Assembly: GCA_023213395.1 (NCBI GenBank)
Contig: CM041465.1
Span: forward strand, 41,237,741 to 41,301,740
DNA from: Cycas panzhihuaensis
Lineage: Eukaryota > Cycadophyta
Length of the DNA stretch: 64,000 nt
Direction of reading: 5' to 3'
Below are positions 34,439-45,720 of the stretch, in pieces (the first letter of the stretch is position 1; each line of letters opens with the position of its first letter). The notes under the pieces were generated by a model. That model did no database searches, had not been told where the DNA came from, and saw only the letters and a program-made list of their open reading frames with translations. The position numbers and the translations under genes are program-made.

Positions 34439-35310
34439 GTGTCGTTTGATTCATATTATAGCCCATTGTTCAAGATAGAGAAGCTTATACCTAAGGTTAT
34501 TTTTAACAGCAATAATTTCAGCGAATGGAAGGCTAATATAGAGCTTATATTGATGGTAAACCAACTCTAGGGAATCACCAAGGTGAAGTTTATTTCAGTT
34601 CTACTTGACCATAAGGAGCATATCAAACTTGAAAAAAAGTAATTTATGGTCATTAGATTACTAAAGCTCTCACTAACACCAAAATAGAGGGCACTAGTTC
34701 ACAATCTAGATGACCCAACCGAGTTTTAGATGAAGTTGTGTGATACTTTTAAGAAGAAGAAGATGAATAGGTATCTTGCACTAATGTTGGAACTACTTAA
34801 TTCAAAAGTTAAAGATGAGAACAATATCAACTCCTACCTAAATAAAATAACTAACTTGAGGATCAAGCTAGAAGAATTGAAGTAAAACTTGATTGATGAT
34901 GCACTTTTGTTTGCGATAATCATGTTGAAGCTGCCAGCTGCATTCACCACACTCCAAACCATTTATGATTAAGATGAAGTGATGGGGGTAGAAACTTTTG
35001 ATGGGCTTAAAAACCTAATTCTAGCAGAGGATGCTAAGCTAAAACATCATGGATTGCTTGGAGCTTCTAGTTTAAGTCAAGCCTTAGCCATGAAAACTCA
35101 GAGGAAGTAGGCCCCTAAAGAGGATAAGTTCACACAATAGTCTGGAGAAAGCTCTCAAGATAAGAAGAAGTTTAATAGAAAGTGTAATTATTGTAAGAAG
35201 GATGGTCACCATGAAAAGAACTGTTGGTTCAAGCACCATGATAAGCACAAAGGTAACCAAGATGATAAAGTAAAGAATATTGTTGCTCATTATGTCTGAG
35301 CGCAAACCTT
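34439..35310 (+). pseudogene. gag of copia 2
   Basis: The N-terminal block FNSNNFSEWKANIELILM (34505-34560) is the usual 'W...M...L' start of copia gag. ALMLELLNSKVKDENNINSYL and LNKITNLRIKLEELK form the core. The zinc knuckle KCNYCKKDGHHEKNCW (about 35179-35226) keeps all four ligands, C-x2-C-x4-H-x4-C. Basic and Gln/Asp-rich stretches flank it. Internal stops near 34570, 34690, 34880 and 35108 kill the frame. Confidence 0.85.
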
Positions 35311-35319
35311 GTTAGCTAA

Positions 35320-35620
35320 ATCATATCAAAGAGACTATTGGTACTAGATTCTAGAGCGTAAAAGTACATCTCTTACCAGAGGCAGAACTTTAATATGTTG
35401 AAAGCAAATCAAAGTGGTATTGAGATCATTCTTGGAGATGCTCGCATGTTGCCAGTAGATGGTATTGGTGAAGTTTCCATTGCAGGAGGTAAGTTTTCTG
35501 GGGTATATTATGTACCCAAGATGCAACTGAACCTTCTATCTACTTGGGAGATCTACAAACAAGGTATGAAAGTGGAGCTCTATAATGATAAGTTCCTGGT
35601 AAAGGACCTAAAATAAAACT
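35320..35620 (+). pseudogene. Aspartic protease of copia 2
   Basis: The active site reads LDSRA-stop-KYIS near 35347 where the family has LDSGATxHI; the Gly is Arg. The rest is open (35395-35616): GIEIILGDARMLPVDGIGEV, FSGVYYVPKMQLNLLS, the normal C-terminal half of copia protease. Confidence 0.85.
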
Positions 35621-35729
35621 TTGCTATCATAGCTACCAGGAAAATCAGAGACAACTTCTCGATGTTTAAGAAATTTCAATCTCAGAAGAAGTCCTATGCC
35701 TTTGTTGCCAGCGTAGATGACGAAAGTAA

Positions 35730-36560
35730 ACTATAGCGCAATCACCTTGGACATCTTAATTACAGGAGTATTGCACTACTGAAAAGGTTAAAGATACTGG
35801 TAGGACTACCATTGGTTTCCTACTTAAATGGTTTATGCAAAGGGTGCATGTATGGCAAGCATCACCGTTATCCTTTTGCTCAGGATAATGCCTGGAGAGC
35901 TAAGGAGAAGCTGGAGCTTGTGCACTTAGATATTATGGGACCACTTCCAAACCCTTCGATATCAGGAGCCTGATATACATTTGTATTTATGGATGATTAC
36001 ACTAGGAAAGCCTAGGTTTATTTTCTCAAGAACAAGTCAGATGCATTTGATCACTTCCGTGAATGGAAAGTAATGGTTGGAAATGAATGTGATTGCAAAA
36101 TAAAATCTTTACAAAGTGATAATGGGAAGGAGTAAGACAATCATACATTAAATCAGTTTTGCCACAACTATGGTATAAAGTGGGAGTTTACAGTCTTATA
36201 TACCCCACAATAGAATGGAGTTGTTGAAATAAAGAATTGTACCATGATAGAGATGGTGAGGTGTATGGTGCATACTAAAAACCTGCCATCGAAGTTTTGG
36301 GCAAAAGTTATGGCGACAGTTATTTATATTTTGAGCAACGTACCCACTCAAGTAGTTTGTAGCATGACCCCCGAAGAGAAATGGACCAATCGAAAGCCTT
36401 CTATTATCCATTTGAGAATGTTTGGGTGTATTACATATGCCCACATCCCAGATGGTACTTAAAAGAAGCTAGATTAGAAAAGTCTAAAGTGTATATTCAT
36501 GGGGTATTGCATGGAGAACAAAGCCTATAGACTACGGGATCCACAGGGGGAAAAGATTGT
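35730..36560 (+). pseudogene. Integrase of copia 2
   Basis: Pre-integrase RNHLGHLNYRSIALLKR (35740-35790) and the Cys pair in GLCKGCMYGKHHRYPF. Core: LVHLDIMGPLPNPS (first Asp near 35930), FVFMDDYTRKA, LQSDNGKE (second Asp near 36118), TPQ-stop-NGVVEIKN (Glu near 36226). The stop at 36211-36213 stands for the conserved Gln. The tail KCIFMGYCMENKAYRL is at 36487-36530. The open segments 36244-36462 and 36499-36828 belong to this and to the inter-domain linker. Confidence 0.88.
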
Positions 36561-36919
36561 GGTCAATCAGGGTGTTAAATTTAATGAGTCATCGATATAT
36601 CATGCTAAAAGATCATCAGAGGAACCTTTTTATCCTCCTCTTCTCCCATTCCCAGATTCTTCAAGCAAAGAGGATGATGAGCTAGTTGTTGTAGAACCTA
36701 GGGAAGTAGGACCAAGTGGGATGAGTAATAGTGATGAGCCACCACGAGAAGAAGTAACTATAGCAATAAGTCCTTCAATACCTTTATGGGCAAGGAAAAC
36801 TATTGAAGATTCTAGTGTGGCAATGTAAACCCTAATTGATGATAGACGAAACAAAAATCAATATGCTAGTCAAACTCTACTGGTAGACACCAATGACTCC
36901 AATGATCTTGATTTGTTTG

Positions 36920-37720
36920 ATGAAGCAAAAGGAGATCCACAATGGAGAGTTGTAATGGAAGAAGAGTATGGTTCTCTGATGAAGAACGGCATGTGGGATT
37001 TGGTTCCACTCCCTCCATCGAAGAACCTTATAGGTTATAAGTAGGTCTATAAGACAATGTTCTACTCTAATGGAGAGGTGGACAAGTACAAGGCTAGACT
37101 TATTGCACAGGGATTCAAGTAGAAAGAAGGAATTAACTACGAGGAGACATTTTCACTAGTCTCTAGAATGAAAATAGTCTACTTACTCATTTCCTTAGTA
37201 GCTACATTAGATTGGGAGTTACACTAAATGGACATTAAGTCAGCATTCCTTAATGGGCATCTAAAGGAGGAGATATACATGTCGTAGCCTCTAGTATTCA
37301 TTAAGGATGGCCAGAAGCATCTTGTTTGCCATATAAAAAAGCCAATCTATGGTCTGAAACAAGCAACCCATGCTTAGTATGAGAAGATGGATGCCATCTT
37401 GAAAGCTGAAGGTTTTGAAATTTTAGAACTTGACCCAACCCTATATTTGAAGAGAAGAGGGACTTCCATAGTTGCTTACATGGTGTATGTAGATGGTCTA
37501 ATCATCAACAGTAATTATGGCAAGGCTATAATTAAAGTCAAATCCAATTTGGGAGCTTCTTTTGACATGACGAATCTCAAGGAACTTCACTATTTCTTAG
37601 GCATTCAGATTAGGTAGATGGAAGATAGGATCATGTTATTGTAAGTGCAGTATATGAAGAACATACTAGAGAGATTTGGAATGCAGTAATGCAAACTTGT
37701 TGTAACACCATGTGTAAAAG
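36920..37720 (+). pseudogene. Reverse transcriptase of copia 2
   Basis: WRVVMEEEYGSLMKNGMWDL, KARLIAQGFK, GINYEETFSLVSRMK, H-stop-MDIKSAFLNGHLKEEIYM, KKPIYGLKQATHA-stop-YEKM. The catalytic box is YVDG (near 37486-37497), so the second Asp is lost. The stops before MDIK and before YEKM replace Gln and Trp. FDMTNLKELHYFLGIQI (to 37617) ends the domain. Open part: 37387-37617. Confidence 0.9.
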
Positions 37721-38440
37721 GCACAAGGTTGCAGAAGGACATGGCCCAACCTTCTTTAGATGGCACTAAGTATGACTAGTTGGCAGGGAGTCTCATCTAT
37801 TTAACTCATACTAGGCCAAATATCACATACGCTGTTGGATTGGTTTCCCACTACATGCAGAATCCTTAGGAGTCTCATTTGGTGGTAGCAAAGCAGATTC
37901 TAAAATATTTAATGGGGACAATAAATCTTGGTCTTAAATACCATAGAGGTAAGAAGATCAACTTGCATGGCTACATAGATGCTGATTGGGGAGGAGATTC
38001 CAATGATTGAAAGTCCACTACTGGATACCTATTTAGTATTGGTAACGGATTTGTTTTATGGCAGTCAAAGAAGTAGTAGACAGTGGAACTATCTTCTACA
38101 GAAGAAGAATATCAAGGACTCAATACTAGTGTGAAGGAAGTAGTATAGTTGCAAGGTCTCTTGGAATTTCTTAGCATTTCCAATAGACATCTGATTCTCT
38201 TAGTTGATAATCAGAGTACCATTTGCCTATCGAAGAATCCAAAGTTTCATGCACGTACAAAGCATATCGAGATTCAGCACCATTACATTCATGAATAGAT
38301 CAAATTAGGAAAGCTATAGGTTAACTATTGTTTGAGTGAGTTATAACTTGTAGATGTGTTCCCCAAGCCACTCACTGAAGATTAATTCACAAAGATGTGT
38401 ACTGGATTAGGACTCACCACTATTATCCTTGAGGGGGGTT
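37720..38440 (+). pseudogene. RNase H of copia 2
   Basis: AGSLIYLTHTRPNITYAVGL, KQILKYLMGT, then the domain core YIDADWGGDSND-stop-KSTTGY (first Asp near 37978) and VELSSTEEEYQGL, LVDNQSTICLSKNPKFHART, HIEIQHHYIHE. The catalytic acidic set D, E, D is largely readable. A 3' stretch of about 100 bases with no coding leads to the purine tract. Confidence 0.87.
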
Positions 38441-38538
38441 GTATCAACAAGGATAAAGAAGCTGCAGGATAGTCCTAGCCATCATGATAACTCAATTACT
38501 ACATGTTCCAAGTTCTCCACATTCATATTAAAGGGGGA

Positions 38539-38895
38539 TGTTAACGTGGCAATTAATTATTAAGCTACTTAGTTAATGTCAATGTGCTTTAACTAAGTGA
38601 AAGGGTGTGAAGCCAAAAGGTACGACTTATTTAAAGGGTCACAACCCTAATCAGGTGACATCTCTTAGAAAGTATAAATGCCTTGAGGCCTTGTATATTC
38701 ATGATCCAAGTATTCATTGTGTAATATCAAGTGATCCATCAAGGATCCTCTTTGTGGTAGGTTTTTTCCCGAAAGGGTTTCCCACGTAAATACCTATGTA
38801 CTGTACATATGTTTTCTGTGTTTTCTATTTATTGTTTGATGTATATGGTTAAAGATCCTTCGTATGAAAATATCAGTGTATGATTTCATGTTCCC
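38539..38895 (+). repeat. 3' LTR of copia 2
   Basis: TGTTAACGTGG directly after AAAGGGGGA. Aligns with 32579-32933 and ends near ATGTTCCCA, after which the array unit resumes with TAATTTATC. Confidence 0.85.
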
Positions 38896-38896
38896 A

Positions 38897-39533
38897 TAAT
38901 TTATCTTACCTTAGGGGCAATTCCCTACTGTTTGACACCTTCCACTCGTACATACTAAGGTTTCATAGCCATTGGCCTTAAGGATGAGTATGATCATTGA
39001 TTCATCACCACTTTAAGCTTGTACATCCTAGCCCTAGATTCTCTACAGGGCTAAACCAAGGGCAACCCACCTTTGATTTACTGCTAATGAGGTCATTGCC
39101 CCATCTGATTCATACATATTTGATTTATATTGTTACTTTGGCATATTATGTCACTTGTGTTGGTAGCAGTCACCATCTTCTAGCCTCATATTTAAAGAGG
39201 TTCTACTACCAATAGGGTAATGTTTCCTAGCTTCTAAGAATATGATTTGGATGATTGATATAACAAGGTAAGTACAAGTACATTCCAATCCCTTTTACTC
39301 TTTATTTGATTTATATTTAAGATGTTGAGATGGATATATACTTTTATATATATTCATTGGTTTGTTCATATCACACCGTAAGTGCTAATGATGATCAAGA
39401 TGTAAGTCCATGGCTCTAACATCTACCCATTGGTCTTTTTGGATTAGAAAATGAGCCTTCCTTTATCCCATAACCCATTTCCCCCTTTATTATTTCTTGA
39501 TTTTTAGTTTTTGGCCCTAATTTCACCTTCCTA
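38897..39533 (+). repeat. Array unit 2, last part
   Basis: Matches 15945-16565 and 57668-58308, including CATAGCCATTGGCCTTA and TTGATTTATATTTAAGATGTTGAGATGG. No gene seen. Confidence 0.85.
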
Positions 39534-39992
39534 CCATGTGTTTTGATTGATAGAATCTTTAGGGATTCACTGCTAATTAGTTTATTTAATTCTATGAAGG
39601 TTTTATTAGTTAAAATGAACTCTATTTTAGTACTATATTATTTTATGTATACATTCAAAGTACCATATATTTATTTATAGTACTATAGATATATTTATGA
39701 TACTACAAATATATATAGTATGACTATCACCAACCCAAATTTGGGTTTAATGGTGATATTTGACTCTTAATTATTTCTTGTCAAACCTAATGAAACCACC
39801 CTAGGTATGGACATATCTCCCTTGAAAAGTTGAATAAGCATCAATCAACTCAAGTTTTACTTATTTCTATGCTTGTTTTTCTTATTTCTATGCTTAGTCC
39901 CTTAAACCATGAGTAAGTCTCATGGTTTTGGAGGTGGTGAATTTCCCCATATTATGGGTTAAAAACCACCACCCCCTTACCTCATTCTTCTT

Positions 39993-39999
39993 TATAAAT
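39993..39999 (+). promoter_or_regulatory. TATA-like box, unit 3 (TATAAAT)
   Basis: TATAAATCCCCCC in the same setting as the boxes at 318, 24648 and 58781. Confidence 0.55.
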
Positions 40000-40978
40000 C
40001 CCCCCATTTTCCAAAGGGAAGGGGAAGATTTTGGAGACTTAGAGAACTATGCCATTATGCTACTAGATTTGTATCAAGCATAGGAATTTGGGAACAAGCA
40101 TCAAGTTACACTTAGAGAGAGCATAAGGAAACATTGACAAACTATTAAGGAGCCTTAAGGAAGTAGGTTGCAACATCCATTAGCCTCATCCATTTAAAGG
40201 TATAGGTACATCCCTCATCCCTTTGTTTAGGTGTGATTTTCCTCTCTTTCTCTTCATCTCTTTTCATGCTATATATGTGATTGTTGGTAATTGTGTGCTT
40301 ATCATTCCTTTAGAGTCCATTTTCTTCTATTTCATGAAGTGTGTTCCCCTTCTTTTCTTATATCTTATTGCTGATTGACTACTTCCAACAAGCTATAAGA
40401 TTTTTTAGAGGTTTCCTAAATACATATTAGGAAACCATTTATATTCGAGGGACAATTACCATCTTGAGGTAACCCTCTTCCCATCATATTGCATTTGCTT
40501 CTATTTATAGGTTTGAAATCTTTTGTTAGTAAAATTTTTGAATCCTATTTCATGAGTTGGATGCAAAGTTAAAACATTGGTAATCATTTAATAATTATCC
40601 TTCTTTGATTAGCAACTATCTTGTATGCAAGAGAAGAAGATATAAGTTTCCAAGGCCATTAATCATATGTACTCACTTGAGAGGAGTTACAATCACACCC
40701 AACATCAGCTACGTCTTAAAAAGGTAAGCTAGAAATCTATATGGTTCTAATTTCCTTTATGTTTCATAATTTATCTCTCTTTTTTCATCATTGGAAATAT
40801 TTGTCAAGTGAAAACAATATCAAATTATCCTTACAAGTAGGTAAGTATTAGCCCACTTTCCTTGTATATCATGTGGAGTATTACAGACTCATAGGTATAA
40901 GGATATGCATATTCAATTGCCTAAGGTCTGGGTGCACACTTTATTCTATTCTCCTCTTGCTCTATTTCCTTCTTATTG

Positions 40979-41265
40979 CTAAAAAAAAAAAGGAAAAAAA
41001 GTAGAAGAGAAAGAAATATAAGAAAGAAAAAAGAAGAAAGAAAAAGGAAAAACCTACATATTTTCATACCTTTCTTTTCTCCCTTGTCCTATTTCTTAAA
41101 AAAAAAAAGGAAAAAGAAAAGAAAAGAAATATAAAGAAAGAGGAAGAAAAGAGAGAGATACAGAATAAGAAAATGAAAAAGAAATTTGCTTTAGTATACT
41201 AGTTTTGCTTCATTCTCTCTTCCCTTTTATCCTCTTTTTTTTTTTCAAAAAAGAAAAAAGGAAAA
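40979..41265 (+). repeat. Purine then pyrimidine tract, unit 3
   Basis: Long A/G runs (AAAAAAAAAAAGGAAAAAAAG, GAAGAAAGAAAAAGG) alternating with T/C blocks (TTTCTTTTCTCCC, CTCTTTTTTTTTTTC). Same position as in the other units. Confidence 0.8.
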
Positions 41266-41620
41266 ATGTATTTAATTACTTTTCATTGCATTTGCATCTA
41301 CTTACATTTTTGCAATACTTTTAGAATAAGGATTAGGAATGTTAAAGTGTATCTTAGGAAATCCTAACCTGATACATGAGGAGGGATTACATTCATGTGA
41401 GTCCCAAACTCGTAAGGGAGAAGCATAAACCCATTAGGGAAAAATGAGAGTATTATATTGAAAGATAAAGAGCATATAAATGCATTAGCAGATTATAGTG
41501 TGTTTCTTTGGTTAACATATTTCCTTCACATACAAGCCTTGCAAGGAGGAATTCCCTATTACATGACCATACATGTCTATTTAGATGACTTTGATTTATC
41601 CCTATCAAGAAAGAGCCCAA

Positions 41621-41918
41621 TGAAAAGAGTGGATCTATCCTTCATCTCCATGTACTAAACACAAAGGCAAACATGAGAGCAAGAGAGACTTGAGAGAAAG
41701 AAAGTAGCTCTCACAAAATGGGGAGGTAAGAATGAATCTCCTCCATTGAGATTTTACTTTTATATTGAGAGAGGGAGCATTAGAGTTAGGTGAAATGAAA
41801 TTACACATAATGCACATGAAAGTGTATTTCACTTAAGTGATCTAATTCAAAGTTCACTTAAGACCCTTTTTCGAAATAATCAACTAATGTAATGACCTTA
41901 TGACATTAACCCTTTTCA
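41621..41918 (-). repeat. 3' LTR of copia 3 (298 bp)
   Basis: Ends are TGAAAAG and CTTTTCA, an inverted repeat of 7 bp typical of an intact LTR edge. A polypurine tract on the minus strand (AGGGGGAGA, + strand TCTCCCCCT at 41920) lies just inside. Confidence 0.93.
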
Positions 41919-42560
41919 ATCTCCCCCTTAATGGTAGAAGGTCATATCATCCTATTTTATTCTATCATATGAGGTCTTTATTTGAGCCTCTTATAAAGCA
42001 AACTACTATGAAACTTTTGTAGGAAACCCTCATGGAGAAGAAAACCCACAAATTTTCTAATCTACTAACCTGACTCAGGTGGCTCTTTAAATGAAGCTAG
42101 ATAGCCAATCAATACAATGAATTTTGTAGCTAAAATCTACTGAGTCTCCATATACCATTTGGTCATCCCCCATGCCCTTTTGGGTTTTCATAGGTTCTAA
42201 TTTTCCAAAATGATACAACCCTTATCCTTTCGCACCCACAAGGAGTTTTCATAAATGGGATAGAGTAGAGACTTACTCTTGTCCTTTCGCACCCACAAGG
42301 GGTTTTCATAAATGAGATAGAGTATGATAGTCCTATTACCATCTCCTTGAATCAGTCAGAGATGGAGGCCCTAAGTCTGAGTTACTTTCGGAACTATTCA
42401 AACTTCACCCTCTTCAGTGGTTTGGTGAAGATATCAGCCACTTGATTTGCTGTGGGGAAGTACTCCAGTTGAATTATGCCACCGTGAACTAGTTCTCTAA
42501 TCTTGTGGACTTTCGTACTTATATGTTTGGTAAGAGCATGAAATACATGATTTTTAGCCA
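41919..42560 (-). other. Copia 3 3' untranslated part with 57-bp tandem duplication
   Basis: No coding between the purine tract and RNase H. At 42226 and 42283 the block CCTTTCGCACCCACAAGG is repeated with its following ~25 bases, a tandem duplication of period 57. Confidence 0.75.
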
Positions 42561-43260
42561 TCTGCATTGTAGATTAATTATCTACATGTAATCTAGTAGA
42601 ACTTATTTGGGTGGAATTTAATGTATTCAATAATTTTCTAAGCCATATCACCTCCTTGTTTGTCTCAAAAGTAGCTATGTACTCAGCTTCGGCAGTTGAG
42701 TCTACAACTATCTTCTGCCATCTGGATCTCCATGATATTGGTGCTATTCCAAGAAATGTTACATACTCAGACATAAATCTTCTTGTGTCTTTATCTCCAG
42801 CAAAGTCTAAGTCTATGTATGCATAAAGTTTAAATTCTGCATTAGGTTCATACAATAAACCATATTTGCTAGTCGTCTTTAGATACCTCAACACTCATAT
42901 TATAGCTTGCCAATGATTCTACTTAGGATTTATCATGAATCTTATAAGAATACTAACAAAGTGTGAAATATCTAGCCTTGTGTTGGTAGTATAGATGAGA
43001 CTACCTACAAGTTGCCTGCAGAGTGTTGTGTTTACTTCCCTAATGTTACCATCAACTGAGAGTTTAATATTAGGCTCCATAGGTATATCCACTAGTCAAG
43101 CACCTTCTAACTGAAACTTTGTCAAAAGATCATTGATATATTTTTCTTGGGAGAGAAAGATTTTACCATTCTTTTGAGTTACTTCAATTCCCAAGTAATA
43201 TTTCATCAACCTGAGGTTAAACAATTCAAAAGTTTTAGCAAGGTCCTTCTTCAGCTAGTT
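42560..43260 (-). pseudogene. RNase H and connection of copia 3
   Basis: Open part 42574-42894: MLRYLKTTSKYGLLY, AYIDLDFAGDKDTRRFMSEY (family D-x-DWAGD), TAEAEYIATFETNKEVIWLR and LHVDN, the copia RNase H in order with its D, E, D residues readable. Upstream (42900-43260) the connection reads GSIVYLTNTRLDISHFV with stops. Confidence 0.9.
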
Positions 43261-43870
43261 GATTACCTATTCACTATTCCCCATTATTAACATGTCATCC
43301 ATAAAGATTAAGAGGTAAGTGACTTTATTATTTTGGTGCTTGATGAATAATATTGCATCAATATCTTGATAGCCACAAACCTCATATCCAAGTTGCCTCA
43401 TTCTTTTAGACAACTTGGTAAACCAAGCACGAGGGGCTTTTTTTAGGCCATACAAGGACTTTTGAGCCCACAAACTTTATGTTCCTAAATGACAATCTCG
43501 TATCCTTCTAGCTAAGCCATGTAAATTCCTCTTTAAGGTCCCCATTGAGAAATGTGGTCTTAACATCGAGTTGGTGGATTTTCCAACCCTATTGAGCATC
43601 CAAGGTTATAAGAGTTCTGATTGTAGGTCACTTGGTTGTAGGAGCAAAGATTTCAGTATAGTCGATGCCTTCCCTTTGCATGAATCCTTTTACTACCAAC
43701 CTTGCCTTATGTTTTTCTAGGGTGCTATCTAATTTATACTTATTTTTTAACACCCATTTATTTTGAACTACCTTTCTTCCAAGTGGTAGATCAACAAGCT
43801 TCCATGTACCGCTCTTAATAAGAGATTGGTAATCTTCGTTCATGGCATTTCTCCAAGTTGTATGCTTTAT
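43261..43870 (-). pseudogene. Reverse transcriptase of copia 3
   Basis: In order on the minus strand: DYQSLIKSGTWKLVDLP, KWVLKNKYKLDSTLEKHKAR, GIDYTEIFAPTTK (open, 43628-43843), then QLDVKTTFLNGDLKEE, a frameshift near 43490, and QKSLYGLKKAPRAWFTKLS with the catalytic box FMDD (LLIFMDDMLIMG, near 43285-43310) in 43267-43473. The catalytic Asp pair is intact, but the frame break and stops prevent translation. Confidence 0.9.
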
Positions 43871-43876
43871 AACTTC

Positions 43877-44690
43877 TTAGTATGTTAGAGGCTCTTCATT
43901 AAGAGCAAGATGTAGTTCTGTTGATTCAAGCTCAATGGAAAGTGATTCATACATCCTTGCTCCATGGGCACTTCTAGTACCAGTTTTTCCTACCTCATCT
44001 AGTTGCATGTCCTTGTGTAGCTGGTAGGCTTCATGAAAACCTCGAGTTAGGAATGAGGTTTTTATTTCCACAACCTCTTAATTTTCATTTTAATCCTAAA
44101 AAGGATCATGTGAAATATTTAACACGGAGGAAGTTGACGATGCTGGAGAAGATGGCCCATCTACAAATGTTGGAGAAGATGATCCTTCTGCTATGGCTTT
44201 GCCTTTGTCAACTTGGTTGTTTATAAATGATGGTGTTGGATGTGTATACATTGGATGGGAGTCACAACTTATATCCTCTTAGGCTTTATTATTAGATTCC
44301 AAGATTTTGAGCAACTGTTCAAAATCTCCCTCCCTAAATTTTAGAATCTAGACATCAAATTCAGTAGCATCATTAAATTGGTATGAAGTTGTCTTGGAGT
44401 TAAGTCTGAGTAATTAATCTTCAGTCTCTACAAAGATAACATCTCTAGTGATGATAAATTTATACTATGAATGTATGAAAACCTTGTATCCCTTTTTGTC
44501 CATAGGGTATCTGACAAAGATGCCTTTGATGGCTCTATCTTAGAGCTTATTTCTATATTCCTCTAGAATATGATCATAACAAGTAGAGCTAAAAATTATA
44601 AAGTGGGAGATAGAGGGGGTTTATCCATACCACATTTCATGTGGAGGGGCCAAGCTTGGAGGGACTAATAATGTTGATGTAATACACAAC
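43877..44690 (-). pseudogene. Integrase C-terminus and linker of copia 3
   Basis: Reading from the right: GIFVRYPMDKKGYKVFI near 44500, then an acidic, Ser/Pro-rich linker (SSPTFVDGPSSPASSTSS near 44150), and the open piece 43877-44071. This matches the low-complexity stretch that joins integrase to RT in copia polyproteins. Confidence 0.75.
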
Positions 44691-45290
44691 AGTCCAGATA
44701 GCCTCAACCCAAAGATAGATAGGGACATTCTTATATACAGCATAGCACGAGCTATATTCATGATGATCCTGTCCATGTGCTTAACAACTCCATTTTGCTA
44801 GGTTGTACCTACAACAATGGTCTGATTTTTGATTCCATGTTGATATAGGTATGATTCAAACTCATTGGATGTGTACTTGCCACCATTGTTAGTCCTAAGT
44901 ATTTTGATCTTGAATCTAGATTCATTTTCCATGCGAGCCTTGAAAGCTTGAAACATAGAAAAAGCTTCATCTTTCTTTGCAAGAAAAGCAACCCATACTT
45001 TCTTGGTAAAATCATCAATGAAAGTAATATAGTACCACTTCTGTTTGAGAGAAGGGATGGGCATAGGACTGCATATATCTAAGTGTATAAGCTGTAAATG
45101 TTGGCTAGAGTTCCACTGACTACGAGGAAAGGGTTGTCTTTAAGATTTGGCAATAATACGTGCTTCACATTTAAAGGGCTTAGAGGAGAGCCTAGGCAAA
45201 CCAGGAAGAGAGGCTTGTAGTTCTCTTAAACAATCAATTTTGATATGGCCCATACAAGCATGTCATAGGGCTGCTTAGGACAACTTTTGA
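44691..45290 (-). pseudogene. Integrase core of copia 3
   Basis: The pre-integrase motif LWHACMGHIKIDCLREL lies near 45225-45280. The core starts LIHLDICSPMPIPS, then YYITFIDDFTKKVWVAFL and ILRTNNGGKYTSNEF in the open piece 44798-45064. The family has R-S-D-N-G-G-E-Y, so both Asp and Glu were changed by G-to-A transitions (D to N, E to K) and the second catalytic Asp is lost. QNGVVKHMDRII carries the third position as Lys. Confidence 0.9.
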
Positions 45291-45720
45291 GGAGTCAGGG
45301 TTGTGGTAAAAGCAGAGTCATCATCAACATAGTTGGCTTCAGAGGATGGTGAGCTAGTTAGGTGAAAAAGTTTGCCATCAAGAATTCTGGTCATAACCAT
45401 AGCATTTAAAGGAGGGTGAATGACATAGAGAGTTTGATTATTAGTAGTTACACTCAGATCAAATCCATGAGAGATAAGGATGGACAATGAGAGTGCATTC
45501 TATTTCAGAGTAGGAATATATAAAACATCAACAAGTGTAAAATCTAGAAGGCCTGGGAGTTTCAAGCAAATAATTCCAAGTCCTTTGACTAGATGAGATG
45601 ATTTGTTAGCCATGTGTACAACACCATGAACTTCAGAGTCAAAATCTTGAAAGAACTAGTGATGACAAGTCATGTGTTGTATTACTCCAGTATCCATGAT
45701 CCACGATGAAGTATTTGAGG
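45291..45720 (-). pseudogene. Aspartic protease of copia 3
   Basis: The active site reads SWIMDTGVIQHMTCHH near 45665-45710, Asp-Thr-Gly, a permitted variant of the copia D-S-G. The remaining part includes the open segment 45275-45487 (ISHGFDLSVTTNNQTLYVIH). Internal stops occur. Confidence 0.85.

Larger units (their letters stand above)
32579..38895 (+). mobile_element. Ty1/copia retrotransposon 2, degenerate
   Basis: About 6.3 kb: two ~356-bp LTRs, a near-perfect primer site, a 1.5-kb leader, gag with intact zinc knuckle, then protease, integrase, RT and RNase H, ending with a purine tract (AAAGGGGGA, 38530-38538). It splits array sequence that reads continuously as CCACCCAATTTATCTTGCC near 15944 and CCTAATTTATCTTACC near 57670. 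No clean target duplication remains. Confidence 0.9.
39534..41620 (+). repeat. Array unit 3, R body
   Basis: A full R body parallel to units 2 and 4, from the TTTTGATTGATAGAATC register mark to GAAAGAGCCCAA at 41609-41620, where the minus-strand copia enters. No coding region supported. Confidence 0.87.
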
